A stretch of DNA of 12,824 nucleotides. Origin: Ardenticatenales bacterium (GTDB lineage: Bacteria > Chloroflexota > Anaerolineae > Ardenticatenales > Ardenticatenaceae). This document shows, in pieces, positions 1-6,154 of the stretch. Below the pieces are notes generated by a model. That model did not search any database. It was not told the origin of the DNA and was given only the letters and a program-made list of their open reading frames with translations. The translations under genes and the position numbers were made by a program. Numbering within the stretch: the stretch's first letter is position 1; the number at the start of each line of letters is the position of its first letter. Where the stretch lies: the NCBI GenBank assembly GCA_013812995.1, contig JACCSL010000846.1, forward strand, positions 1 through 12,824, in the 5' to 3' direction.

Positions 1-253
1 GCTCATGCTCACGCCTGCCAACTTCCTGCTGCTGGACGAGCCCACGAACAACCTGGACATCCCCAGCGCGGAGGTTCTGGAGCAGGTCATCGACGGGTAC
101 GGAGGCACCGTCTTCGTCATCTCCCACGACCGCTACCTGCTCGACAGCGTTGCCACGCGCATCGTGGAGTTAAAAGCTGGCGAACTGACATCCTATCCCG
201 GCAACTGGACCGCGTACGTCGAGGAAAAGAAGCGCCTCGGCGAGGAGGTGTGA
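1..253 (+). CDS. ABC-F family ATPase, C-terminal fragment (cut by window edge)
   Basis: Only the last 83 or so codons are present. The frame is open to the left edge (codon at 2-4 is Leu), so the Met codon at 5 is internal. The fragment carries the Walker B and D-loop of an ATP-binding cassette (LLLDEPTNNLDI), the H-loop (VISHDRYLLD), and the ending GELTSYPGNWTAYVEEKK. The DEPTNNLD form, and the phrase linking exit from the H-loop to a tyrosine-rich 'G-x-Y-x-x-Y' tail, are typical of the second cassette of ABC-F proteins. These soluble ATPases act on the ribosome (translation factors or antibiotic target protection) and do not transport. No charged coiled-coil tail follows, so this is a short-tailed member. 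Which subfamily (EttA-, Uup- or YdiF-like) cannot be told from the fragment. A dispersed repeat begins at its stop codon. Confidence 0.9.
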   Translation, partial: LMLTPANFLLLDEPTNNLDIPSAEVLEQVIDGYGGTVFVISHDRYLLDSVATRIVELKAGELTSYPGNWTAYVEEKKRLGEEV

Positions 254-315
254 GGAACAGAAAGGCAAAAGGCAAAAGGCACCAAGTCGGCCCCTAAAAG
301 GGGAAAGTAACGGCA
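251..315 (+). repeat. Dispersed intergenic repeat, copy A (three heptamer units)
   Basis: Starts at the ABC-F stop codon (TGAGGAACAG) and continues with three tandem AAAGGCA heptamers at 261-281, a CCAAGT block, the small hairpin CCCCT-AAA-AGGGG at about 291-303, and GTAACGGCA at 307-315. A second copy lies at 5923-5972, also starting at a stop codon, with one heptamer instead of three. The hairpin has no T-tract, so an intrinsic terminator is not supported. Confidence 0.7.
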
Positions 316-320
316 GGAGT

Positions 321-352
321 GGCAACAACCGATATGACGGCAGGTCGTTGCC
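321..352 (+). repeat. Imperfect stem-loop upstream of nfo
   Basis: GGCAAC-a-ACC at 321-330 pairs with GGT-c-GTTGCC at 343-352: nine base pairs with one internal mismatch and a 12-base loop. It lies between the dispersed repeat and the heptad repeat. It could be a leader hairpin or just part of the repeat cluster. No T-tract follows. Confidence 0.4.
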
Positions 353-363
353 TATCTTGTGCC

Positions 364-389
364 GTTTTACGTTTTACGTTTTACGTTTT
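364..389 (+). repeat. Tandem heptanucleotide repeat GTTTTAC, about 3.7 units
   Basis: Three exact GTTTTAC units at 364-384 followed by GTTTT. The same heptad, with the variant GTTTCAC, forms the long inverted repeat at 7643-7689. The units supply TTTACG hexamers every 7 bases. The one at 373-378 stands 17 bases from TACGAT at 396-401, which could serve as a weak promoter for nfo. Confidence 0.7.
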
Positions 390-432
390 CCACCCTACGA
401 TACCCTTCCGCCCACACAGAAAGGTTTCTTCC

Positions 433-1353
433 ATGCCCCTCATTGGTGCTCATTGCTCGACCGCTGGCGGTCTCTGGACAGCCTTTGACCGGGGCGAGCA
501 GCTCGGCTGCGAGGCCATCCAACTCTTCACCAAATCGAACCGCCGCTGGCAGGCTCCCGCCCTGAAGGAAGAGGAGATTGCCCGCTTCCGACAGCGCGCG
601 GCCGAAACGGCTCTGCCCGTGGTGGCCCACGCCAGCTATCTCATCAACCTCGCCTCACCCGACGACGGCATCTGGCACAAGTCGCTAGCCGGGTACTTCG
701 ATGAGATGGACCGCTGCCGCGCGCTTGGCATTCCCTACCTGGTGATGCACCCTGGTGCCCACACGGGCAGCGGCTACGAGGCGGGCATCGCTCGTGTGGC
801 CGATGCCATCAACCGGGAGCACGCGCGCGGCGATGACTCCACCATGCTGCTGCTGGAAATCACGGCGGGCACGGGGACCAGCCTGGGCTTCGAGCTGGAG
901 CACTTTGCTGACATTCTGGTGCAGTTGAGCGAGCCGGATCGGATCGGCATCTGCTTCGATACGTGTCATGCCCTTGGTGCGGGGTGGGAGATAAACACGC
1001 GCCAGGGGTACGAGGCCGTCATGAAGGCGTTTGATGAGCGGGTCGGACTGCATCGCATCCGCTGCTTTCACCTGAACGACTCGCAGCACGTTCTGGGCTC
1101 GCGCCGCGACCGCCACACGCATCTGGGGCGGGGGCACTGCACTCTGGAGACCTTTCGCCACATTCTGAATGACCCCCGCTTTGCAGGATTGCCCATGCTG
1201 CTGGAGACGCCAAAGAACGATGACATGGCCCAGGATGTCGTGAATTTGAAGGTTCTGCGGGCGCTGCTGGACGGCTGCGCAGAGCCTGTGACGTTGGAAA
1301 CCCTCGACTCGTTCTGGGAGGGAGTTGACCCGATTGATGGAAAAGACGAATAG
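433..1353 (+). CDS. nfo: Endonuclease IV (AP endonuclease)
   Basis: This 306-residue protein is a TIM-barrel class II AP endonuclease. It cuts the backbone 5' to abasic sites in base excision repair, using three metal ions (zinc in characterised members). All nine expected metal ligands are visible: H66 (HASYLIN), H106 (MHPGAH), E142 (LLLEITAG), D176 and H179 (CFDTCH), H213 (FHLNDS), D226 and H228 (RRDRHTHLG), E258 (LLETPKN). Each lies three residues before its recalled E. coli Nfo counterpart. The ATG at 433 is chosen because MPLIGAHCSTAGG is the usual N-terminus and AAAGG lies about 8 bases upstream. The open frame extends back to 319, but that part is repeat DNA. The C-terminal tail after residue 270 is somewhat longer than in E. 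coli. The gene appears complete and functional. The next gene starts 23 bases after its stop. Confidence 0.97.
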   Translation: MPLIGAHCSTAGGLWTAFDRGEQLGCEAIQLFTKSNRRWQAPALKEEEIARFRQRAAETALPVVAHASYLINLASPDDGIWHKSLAGYFDEMDRCRALGIPYLVMHPGAHTGSGYEAGIARVADAINREHARGDDSTMLLLEITAGTGTSLGFELEHFADILVQLSEPDRIGICFDTCHALGAGWEINTRQGYEAVMKAFDERVGLHRIRCFHLNDSQHVLGSRRDRHTHLGRGHCTLETFRHILNDPRFAGLPMLLETPKNDDMAQDVVNLKVLRALLDGCAEPVTLETLDSFWEGVDPIDGKDE

Positions 1354-1376
1354 CCACCAGAAAGCAGAGAGCCACC

Positions 1377-1934
1377 ATGCGCTTGCTCCCGTCTGACTCT
1401 TTTACCATTGAGACCACTGCGACCATACCCCAACTCATGGAGGCTCTTCAGGAGCACGTCGAACCAAAAAAAATCCTTCGATGGGGCTGGTCGGCTCACA
1501 AGTTGTTCGAGGGGCAGGTAACGGAGCAGGGGTTTAACATTTCCCGCATCATCCATTACCGAAACTCCTTCAAACCCAACATCAGGGGCAGCTTTGAGGC
1601 ATACGCATCGAGTGGCAATCTCTTTGAGGCAGGGGTGACGGGGACCAACATTAAGATAGAGCAGAAACTTTCCTCATTTGTGCTTCTCTTCCTGGTGGTC
1701 TGGGTGGGCTTTATGCTGCAATTTTTCTTCTTTGTCTTGCCTGGACTGATAGTAGCGCCCGGTGGTCTGATCGAGGGGCTGACCGAGGTTGGCCCTTTCC
1801 TGTTGGGACCCTTCGGGATGCTACTCTTTGCTTTTCTGATAGTCACGCTCGCGTTCTGGTTCGAGGCGCGCAAGAGTCGGGCGGCGCTGGAAGAGATATT
1901 TGGCCCTTACAGCAGAAAGACCCCTGGTCCCTGA
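1377..1934 (+). CDS. Two-helix membrane protein of unknown function
   Basis: A 185-residue protein I cannot name. A soluble N-terminal part (1-98) includes FEGQV, FNISRIIHYRNSF and PNIRG at about residues 44-71. The spacing of short beta-strands suggests a small beta-rich domain. Two hydrophobic helices follow, at about 99-125 (Phe-rich) and 141-162, then a charged cytoplasm-like tail (FEARKSRAALEEIF). There is no signal peptide. The phrase with an invariant-looking YRNSF recalls small conserved hypothetical membrane proteins seen in several phyla, but I know no function for them. The start at 1377 lies 23 bases after nfo with only a weak ribosome site (AGAGAG). The stop is one base from the next ATG (TGA-G-ATG), so translation of the two is probably coupled. 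The gene looks richer in A and T than its neighbours, with many AAA, TTT and ATT codons. Confidence 0.8.
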   Translation: MRLLPSDSFTIETTATIPQLMEALQEHVEPKKILRWGWSAHKLFEGQVTEQGFNISRIIHYRNSFKPNIRGSFEAYASSGNLFEAGVTGTNIKIEQKLSSFVLLFLVVWVGFMLQFFFFVLPGLIVAPGGLIEGLTEVGPFLLGPFGMLLFAFLIVTLAFWFEARKSRAALEEIFGPYSRKTPGP

Positions 1935-1935
1935 G

Positions 1936-2556
1936 ATGAAGTTTTTCTCGTGGCGGCGCTTGGTCCGCGTGCTCCTGTTGCTCTTCCTGCTCTGGATTTT
2001 TACCCTGATGGGGAGCATCTTCCGCTACGCCTCTGCCAGCGACCCGCTCCCGGCGGACGCAGCGGTGGTGCTGGGCGCGGCGGCCTTTGGGGAGCGCCCC
2101 TCGCCCGTTTTCGAGGAGCGCATCAAGCACGCGATTTCTCTCTACGAGACGGGGCAGGTGCAGGCGCTGATCTTCACCGGCGGGGTGGGCAGGAGGGATT
2201 CCCTGTCAGAATCCGAGGTGGCGCGGCTGTATGCCATCCGGCGCGGCGTGGCCGAGGAGGATATCTACTACGAGCGTGTCTCAGAAAACACCTTCGAGAA
2301 TCTGCGCGAGGCGAGGGAGCTCATTGAGGTGCAGGGATTCGGGCGCGTGCTGGTGGTCAGCGACCCGTACCACATGCGGCGCGCGATGGCGCTCGCCGAG
2401 GAGTTGGGCATGAATGCGTATCCCTCCCCGACACCGACGAGCCGCTACCGTAGCACCCGCGCTCAGACCTTTTTCCTGCTACGTGAGACCTACTTCTACG
2501 CGACCTACCTCCTCGCCAAACCATTCACAACCCGCACCGAAACAGGCCTGCAATAA
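1936..2556 (+). CDS. YdcF/SanA-like DUF218 protein, membrane-anchored
   Basis: A 206-residue protein. An N-terminal basic stretch and one hydrophobic helix (about 9-29) act as a signal anchor, followed by a DUF218 (YdcF/SanA/ElyC) Rossmann-like domain outside the membrane. The family pattern is complete: DAAVVLGAA (41-50), SPVFEERIKHAISLYETG (56-73), FTGG (80-83), SESE (91-94), the E-R-V-S-E-N-T-F-E-N phrase (113-122), and VVSDPYHMRRA (140-150). Proteins of this family affect envelope integrity. SanA is linked to vancomycin sensitivity and ElyC to peptidoglycan and lipid carrier metabolism, but no biochemical reaction is firmly known. The ATG at 1936 is chosen over the in-frame upstream codon at 1900 because it starts right at the signal anchor and follows the preceding stop by one base. 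The family fit is strong; the exact role is unknown. Confidence 0.9.
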   Translation: MKFFSWRRLVRVLLLLFLLWIFTLMGSIFRYASASDPLPADAAVVLGAAAFGERPSPVFEERIKHAISLYETGQVQALIFTGGVGRRDSLSESEVARLYAIRRGVAEEDIYYERVSENTFENLREARELIEVQGFGRVLVVSDPYHMRRAMALAEELGMNAYPSPTPTSRYRSTRAQTFFLLRETYFYATYLLAKPFTTRTETGLQ

Positions 2557-2575
2557 GTCAAGTCGCCGGACAATC

Positions 2576-2604
2576 TTGCCTGAAGGAATAAAGCTTGCTA
2601 CCAT
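2576..2604 (+). promoter_or_regulatory. Candidate promoter of the paa locus
   Basis: TTGCCT at 2576-2581 (four of six to TTGACA), a 17-base spacer, and TACCAT at 2599-2604 (four of six to TATAAT). The predicted transcription start, about 2611, falls inside the palindrome at 2607-2620, so a bound repressor would block it. The hexamers are only fair on their own. The case rests on spacing and on the operator position. Confidence 0.4.
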
Positions 2605-2606
2605 TG

Positions 2607-2620
2607 CTAACGAGCGTTAG
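2607..2620 (+). promoter_or_regulatory. PaaR-type operator, perfect 6-2-6 palindrome
   Basis: CTAACG-AG-CGTTAG is a perfect inverted repeat with a two-base centre, 19 bases before the chosen paaR start codon. It matches all ten fixed positions of CNAACGNNCGTTNG, the operator consensus I recall for the TetR-family PaaR of Thermus thermophilus, which is released by phenylacetyl-CoA. Seeing it directly ahead of a TetR gene and paaA supports both identities. No second match was noticed in the window. Confidence 0.78.
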
Positions 2621-2639
2621 TTTGGATAAGGGGAATGCG

Positions 2640-3233
2640 GTGGAGAGCGAGCGGAAACGCCAGATATTAGATGCAGCCGAGCGGCTCTTTTCAGAGCGCG
2701 GCTATCATGGAGCCTCCATGCGCGACCTGGCACGCGAGTTGGACCTCAAGGGCGGGTCGCTTTACTCCCACATCGACGGCAAGGAAGAGCTCCTCTGGCG
2801 CGTGCTGGAGCGTGCGGCGGATGAGTTTCTCGGAACATTGCAACCCATCGTGGCGTCCCCTGGCAGTGCGGACATCCGGCTACGTGCCGCGATTCACGCC
2901 CACATTCGTGTCATCACCCGCAACCTGGACGCCTCAACGGTCTACTTTCATGAATGGAAATTTCTGGCCGAGCCGAGGCGCAGCGCTTTTCTGGAGCGCC
3001 GCGACCACTACGAGCAGCTTCTGCGGAGTCTCGTCGCGGAGGCGGTGAGTAGCGGGGACTTTTACGAGGTAGAGCCCAAGTGGGCCACGCTGCTGATTCT
3101 CTCCGCGTCCAACTGGCTCTATCAGTGGTATCGCACCGACGGAGCCCTCGCGCCCGACGAGATCGCCGAGCGTTTTATCGAGATGATTTTTCAAGGAATG
3201 CAGCGCCCCGAAGCGTTGCTCATAGAGGAGTAA
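2640..3233 (+). CDS. paaR: TetR-family repressor, probable PaaR
   Basis: A 197-residue regulator. Residues 1-55 form a TetR_N helix-turn-helix domain ([16 protein letters not shown], then [20 protein letters not shown], then [10 protein letters not shown]). The rest is an all-helical ligand and dimer domain containing [18 protein letters not shown]. The GTG at 2640 is chosen because AAGGGG lies at about 2628-2633. The longer reading from a TTG at 2595 would place the operator inside the coding sequence. It ends 10 bases before paaA, so it should share its transcript. By comparison with Thermus PaaR it should repress itself and the epoxidase genes and be relieved by phenylacetyl-CoA. The domain also resembles fatty-acid and CoA-ester-responsive TetR members such as FadR of Bacillus, so the ligand is inferred from context and operator, not from seen residues. 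Confidence 0.85.
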   Translation: MESERKRQILDAAERLFSERGYHGASMRDLARELDLKGGSLYSHIDGKEELLWRVLERAADEFLGTLQPIVASPGSADIRLRAAIHAHIRVITRNLDASTVYFHEWKFLAEPRRSAFLERRDHYEQLLRSLVAEAVSSGDFYEVEPKWATLLILSASNWLYQWYRTDGALAPDEIAERFIEMIFQGMQRPEALLIEE

Positions 3234-3243
3234 AGGAGCCCCC

Positions 3244-4212
3244 ATGACCCAGATGATGAATGACGTTCCCGAACACCCCGAGTACGCGGCGCGGCTGATA
3301 GAGTTCGAGGCACGCATCGACCGGGGCGAGAAGATCGAGCCGGACGATTGGATGCCTGCCAAGTTCCGGCTCCAGATGATTCGCCTGATTCAGCAGCACG
3401 CCAACTCCGAGCTTATCGGCGCGCTGCCCGAGGGAACCTGGATTCCCTACGCGCCGAACCTCAGGCGCAAGATGGCGCTGACGGCCAAGGTACAGGACGA
3501 GGTGGGCCACGCCCAGCTTCTCTACCGCGCCGCCGAGACATTGGGCAAGCCGCGCGAGGAGATGATCGAGGAACTCATCAACGGCAAGTCGAAGTGGAGC
3601 AATGTGTTTGCCTACCCGGCAGAGACCTGGTCGGACATTGCCATCATTGCCTGGCTGATCGACGCGGCGGCCATTGTCAACCAGACCATCATGGCCAACG
3701 GCTCCTACGGTCCCTACAGTCGCGCCCTCAAGCGCATCTGCTACGAGGAATCCTTCCACATGAAGCATGGCGAGGACATGATCATCACGCTGATGGAGGG
3801 CACAGAGGCGCAGCGCGCACAGGTGCAGGACGCGCTCAACCGCTGGTACTGGCCAATCATCATGTTCTTCGGGCCACACGACAAAGAATCGGTCCATACG
3901 GAGCAGCTCAAGCGCTGGGGCGTCAAGCCAAAGACGAACGATGAGCAGCGCCAGGAATTTTTAGGCAAATACATGCCGCGCATCTACGAGCTGGGGCTCA
4001 CGGTTCCGGACCCCGACATGCACTATGACCTGGAGAAGGACGAGTGGGTTCACGGCGAGGCTCCCTGGCAGGAGTTCTACGATGTCATCAATGGAAAGGG
4101 ACCGATGAGCGAGGAGCGACTGGCGACTCGGCGCATGGCCTATGACGAGGGCAAATGGGTGCGCGAGGCCCTTGCCATGATGGAGCGCCTGCCTCATGTC
4201 GTCGCTTCCTAA
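3244..4212 (+). CDS. paaA: Phenylacetyl-CoA 1,2-epoxidase catalytic subunit PaaA
   Basis: A 322-residue ferritin-like di-iron oxygenase subunit. With PaaC and PaaB it converts phenylacetyl-CoA plus O2 to the ring-1,2-epoxide in the cytoplasm, the first step of aerobic phenylacetate breakdown after CoA activation. The metal motifs are present: E56 (HANSELIG), E86 and H89 ([10 protein letters not shown]), E169 and H172 ([14 protein letters not shown]). D140 in [12 protein letters not shown] is the likely further carboxylate ligand. KSKWSNVF and the C-terminal [15 protein letters not shown] phrase are also typical. Length is slightly above the E. coli protein (about 309). AAAGGAG lies 5 bases before the ATG; a second in-frame ATG at 3256 is possible. 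Its last 17 bases overlap the start of the Uma2 gene, an unusual arrangement, since paaB normally follows paaA. Confidence 0.96.
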   Translation: MTQMMNDVPEHPEYAARLIEFEARIDRGEKIEPDDWMPAKFRLQMIRLIQQHANSELIGALPEGTWIPYAPNLRRKMALTAKVQDEVGHAQLLYRAAETLGKPREEMIEELINGKSKWSNVFAYPAETWSDIAIIAWLIDAAAIVNQTIMANGSYGPYSRALKRICYEESFHMKHGEDMIITLMEGTEAQRAQVQDALNRWYWPIIMFFGPHDKESVHTEQLKRWGVKPKTNDEQRQEFLGKYMPRIYELGLTVPDPDMHYDLEKDEWVHGEAPWQEFYDVINGKGPMSEERLATRRMAYDEGKWVREALAMMERLPHVVAS

Positions 4213-4780
4213 ATCATTCTTGAGTCCAGCAGAATACCTGGCTTTCGAGCGTCAGGCTGGGAACAAGCATGAATATTATGCGGGCGAGATTTTCGCGATG
4301 GTGGGGGCAAGTCGGGAGCATACCCTGATTGTCTCCGCTCTAATTCGCCTGCTTGGAAACCAATTGCTGGAGCGTCCATGCAATGTTTACCCCAGCGACA
4401 TGCGCGTGAAGGTGGACAAAAAGGGGAAGTATACCTACCCCGATGTCATGGTGGCCTGTGGCGAGGAACATTTCGATGACGAGGAGAACGATACGCTTCT
4501 CAACCCGGTTATTGTCATTGAGGTCTTATCAGAGTCTACGGAAGCGTACGACCGGGGAAAGAAATTCGAGCATTACCAGTACATCACTACTCTAACCGAT
4601 TACCTGTTGGTATGTCAGTACCCCTACCGCATCGAGCATTACGTGCGGCAGAGCGATAACCAATGGCTTTACCAGGAGTTTCACGAGGCCGAGAACATGG
4701 TAGAAATAGCCAGCATCGGTTGCGTCTTATCTCTGGCCGATGTGTATGCCAAGGTGAATAAACCCCACGAAGGATTTTAG
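4196..4780 (+). CDS. Uma2-family (DUF820) PD-(D/E)XK nuclease-like protein
   Basis: A 194-residue protein of the Uma2/DUF820 family, which has a restriction-endonuclease-like fold and is expanded in Cyanobacteria and Chloroflexota. Family landmarks are [16 protein letters not shown] (24-39) with H42 after it, YPSDMRV (65-71), and the nuclease core: D83 (YPDVMV), E109 in VIEVLSEST, and K122 or K123 in [11 protein letters not shown], then [17 protein letters not shown]. The presumed catalytic residues are intact. The function of the family is not established; a nuclease is expected from the fold. It begins inside the 3' end of paaA (17-base overlap, GGAG about 10 bases upstream) and ends three bases before the first possible paaB start, whose ribosome site GAAGGA lies within the last codons here. 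Codon use is visibly more A/T-rich than in paaA or paaC, which suggests later arrival. No partner gene or remnants of a mobile element are seen. Confidence 0.92.
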   Translation: MSSLPKSFLSPAEYLAFERQAGNKHEYYAGEIFAMVGASREHTLIVSALIRLLGNQLLERPCNVYPSDMRVKVDKKGKYTYPDVMVACGEEHFDDEENDTLLNPVIVIEVLSESTEAYDRGKKFEHYQYITTLTDYLLVCQYPYRIEHYVRQSDNQWLYQEFHEAENMVEIASIGCVLSLADVYAKVNKPHEGF

Positions 4781-4783
4781 ACC

Positions 4784-5173
4784 ATGAGAGAAGCACGTTG
4801 GACCTTTAATCCCTACCATCAGCGGCTAGATGAGGCGATGACAAGACACGCGGACCCCTCCACGGCGGACACGGAGGGGAGCGTGTGGGAAGTGTTTCAG
4901 ATGCAGCGGCGCGGCGATGCCTTCGAGCACGTCGGCGCGGTCCATGCCGGGGACGCGGAGATGGCGCTGCTGATGGCAAAGGAGCAGTACGCCCGGCGCG
5001 GGCGCTGCGTTCAGCTCTGGGTGGTGCCCAGCACCGCCATTGTCGCCACGCCGATTGCCGACGCGGACATCTTTGAGCACGCGACGGACAAGAGCTACCG
5101 CGAGGCGTTCGGCTACAAACTGGCGGCCCGCAAGCGCAAGCTGGCCGAAGAAGCCAGTCAGGAGGAGAGCTAA
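4784..5173 (+). CDS. paaB: Phenylacetyl-CoA epoxidase bridging subunit PaaB
   Basis: A protein of up to 129 residues. The core (residues 34-115) reads VWEVFQMQRRGDAFEHVGAV, then AEMALLMAKEQYARRG, then LWVVPSTAIVAT, then the FEHATDKSYREAFGY ending, all typical of PaaB. PaaB has no metal site; in the E. coli enzyme it bridges PaaA-PaaC heterodimers. The family is usually about 95 residues, and the first 33 residues here have no match I recognise. Two starts are possible. The ATG at 4784 has GAAGGA 9 bases upstream. The GTG at 4883 has GGAGG 5 bases upstream and gives a protein starting exactly at the conserved core, at 96 residues. I list the longer form but the shorter one is quite plausible. 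The gene ends 5 bases before paaC. Confidence 0.92.
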   Translation: MREARWTFNPYHQRLDEAMTRHADPSTADTEGSVWEVFQMQRRGDAFEHVGAVHAGDAEMALLMAKEQYARRGRCVQLWVVPSTAIVATPIADADIFEHATDKSYREAFGYKLAARKRKLAEEASQEES

Positions 5174-5178
5174 CATCT

Positions 5179-5925
5179 ATGGAACCTCTCAAAATGCTAC
5201 TGTTCGCCCTGGCGGACGATGAACTACTCATGGGCCACCGCGCCTCGGAATGGACCGGGCTTGGCCCCATCCTGGAGGCAGACCTGGCGCTGTCATCTAT
5301 CGCGCAGGACGAGATGGGCCATGCGCTGCTCTTCTACGACCTGCTCGGGGCGCTGGGCGAAACCGAGCCCGATTCCCTGGCCTTCGGGCGCAGCCCGGCA
5401 GAGTTCTACAACGCGATTCTCTGCGAGCTGCCGCGCGGGGACTGGGGCGAGACACTGATGCGCCACTTCCTCTACGATCTGGCCGAGCAGGTACGCCTGG
5501 AAGCCCTCGCCGCGTCGAGCTATGCCCCGCTCGCGGCAGTGGCGACGAAGCTGCGCTCCGAAGAGAAGTATCACATGCTGCACGGCTCCACCTGGCTCAA
5601 GCGGCTGGGGCAGGGCACCGAGGAAAGCCACCGACGCCTCCAGAGCTCGTTGGATCAGCTTCTACCCTACGCCGTCGGGCTCTGGGAAACCATTCCTGGC
5701 GAGGCAGCATTGGTCGCACAGGGCATCATGCCCCCGAGCAACACTCTGCGCGATCAGTGGTATGCCACGCTGACCTCAGTGCTCACGTCCACCTTTGCCC
5801 TTCCAGCGCTAAGTGACATTGCCCCTGTCGAGGGCGGGCGGCGCGGCGAGCACAGCGAGCACCTCGTGTCCCTGTTGGACGCGATGCAGTTACTGCATCG
5901 CGAGTTCCCCGGCGCGAAGTGGTGA
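5179..5925 (+). CDS. paaC: Phenylacetyl-CoA epoxidase structural subunit PaaC
   Basis: A 248-residue ferritin-like protein, the same length as E. coli PaaC. It pairs with PaaA as the non-catalytic, structural half of the epoxidase. Landmarks are LADDELLMGHRASEW (11-25), IAQDEMGHALLFYDLLG (41-57), EEKYHMLHGSTWLKRLG (128-144), and the C-terminal LLDAMQLLHREFPGAKW, all expected of the family. As in other PaaC proteins, remnants of both E-x2-H pairs persist (E45/H48 and E129/H132), although the E. coli subunit is reported not to hold iron. The start is the ATG at 5179, five bases after paaB with GGAGAGC just upstream. A copy of the dispersed repeat begins at its stop codon, and paaD does not follow until 229 bases later. 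Confidence 0.95.
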   Translation: MEPLKMLLFALADDELLMGHRASEWTGLGPILEADLALSSIAQDEMGHALLFYDLLGALGETEPDSLAFGRSPAEFYNAILCELPRGDWGETLMRHFLYDLAEQVRLEALAASSYAPLAAVATKLRSEEKYHMLHGSTWLKRLGQGTEESHRRLQSSLDQLLPYAVGLWETIPGEAALVAQGIMPPSNTLRDQWYATLTSVLTSTFALPALSDIAPVEGGRRGEHSEHLVSLLDAMQLLHREFPGAKW

Positions 5926-5972
5926 GGAGCGGAAAGGCACCAAGTAGGCCCCTAAAAGGGAAAGTAACGGCA
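5923..5972 (+). repeat. Dispersed intergenic repeat, copy B (one heptamer unit)
   Basis: Begins at the paaC stop codon as TGAGGAGCGG, then one AAAGGCA, then the CCAAGT block, a hairpin with CCCT-AAA-AGGG, and GTAACGGCA at 5964-5972. Over the region 3' of the heptamers it differs from copy A (251-315) by one substitution and one missing G in about 35 bases. Copy A has three heptamers. GTAACGGCA occurs a third time at 6087-6095. Confidence 0.7.
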
Positions 5973-6000
5973 CGGATTAAAGGCCAACGGCACAGATCAA

Positions 6001-6067
6001 TGTAGGGGCGATAGCATTCGCGGTAAAAAAACATGGAATTGGTGGAGAGTGGCGCGAATGCTTCCCC
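6001..6067 (+). repeat. Interrupted inverted repeat in the paaC-paaD gap
   Basis: TGTAGGGGC at 6001-6009 starts the element. AGCATTCGCG at 6013-6022 pairs perfectly with CGCGAATGCT at 6053-6062. Outside these arms GGGG (6005-6008) can pair with CCCC (6064-6067). The 30-base loop contains a run of seven A. The structure resembles short non-coding inverted repeats of the MITE or REP kind. No open frame is present. Confidence 0.6.
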
Positions 6068-6102
6068 GATCTTACAAACAGGACGCGTAACGGCAAACGA
6101 TT

Positions 6103-6128
6103 TGTAGGGGCACGTTTCAAACGTGCCC
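6103..6128 (+). repeat. Palindrome with TGTAGGGGC prefix upstream of paaD
   Basis: GGGCACGTTT at 6108-6117, a central C, then AAACGTGCCC at 6119-6128: a perfect 10-base inverted repeat. It opens with the same TGTAGGGGC (6103-6111) as the element at 6001, so the two are probably members of one repeat class. It sits 27 bases before the paaD start and would form a hairpin in the transcript ahead of paaD. Confidence 0.65.
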
Positions 6129-6154
6129 GGCCGTACAAGAGAGATAGGGCAAAA

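Noticed and set aside
291..305. Intrinsic terminator after the ABC-F gene
   Set aside because: The CCCCT-AAA-AGGGG hairpin is short, is followed by GAAAGTAA and not a T-tract, and belongs to a repeat found elsewhere.
364..389. CRISPR array
   Set aside because: Units are seven bases, with no spacers and no cas genes.
319..432. In-frame upstream extension of the endonuclease IV gene
   Set aside because: It would encode stem-loop and heptad repeat DNA; the family N-terminus begins at the ATG at 433 with a ribosome site in place.
2595..2639. Longer TetR reading from a TTG codon
   Set aside because: It would put the operator palindrome inside the gene, has no ribosome site, and adds residues that TetR_N domains do not need.
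3220..3897. Minus-strand open frame of 225 codons opposite paaA
   Set aside because: A shadow of the GC-rich paaA gene; its product has no recognisable domain and paaA is certain.
4196..4780. Uma2 gene as the toxin of a toxin-antitoxin pair or part of a restriction system
   Set aside because: No small partner gene, methyltransferase or specificity subunit lies beside it; both neighbours are epoxidase subunits.
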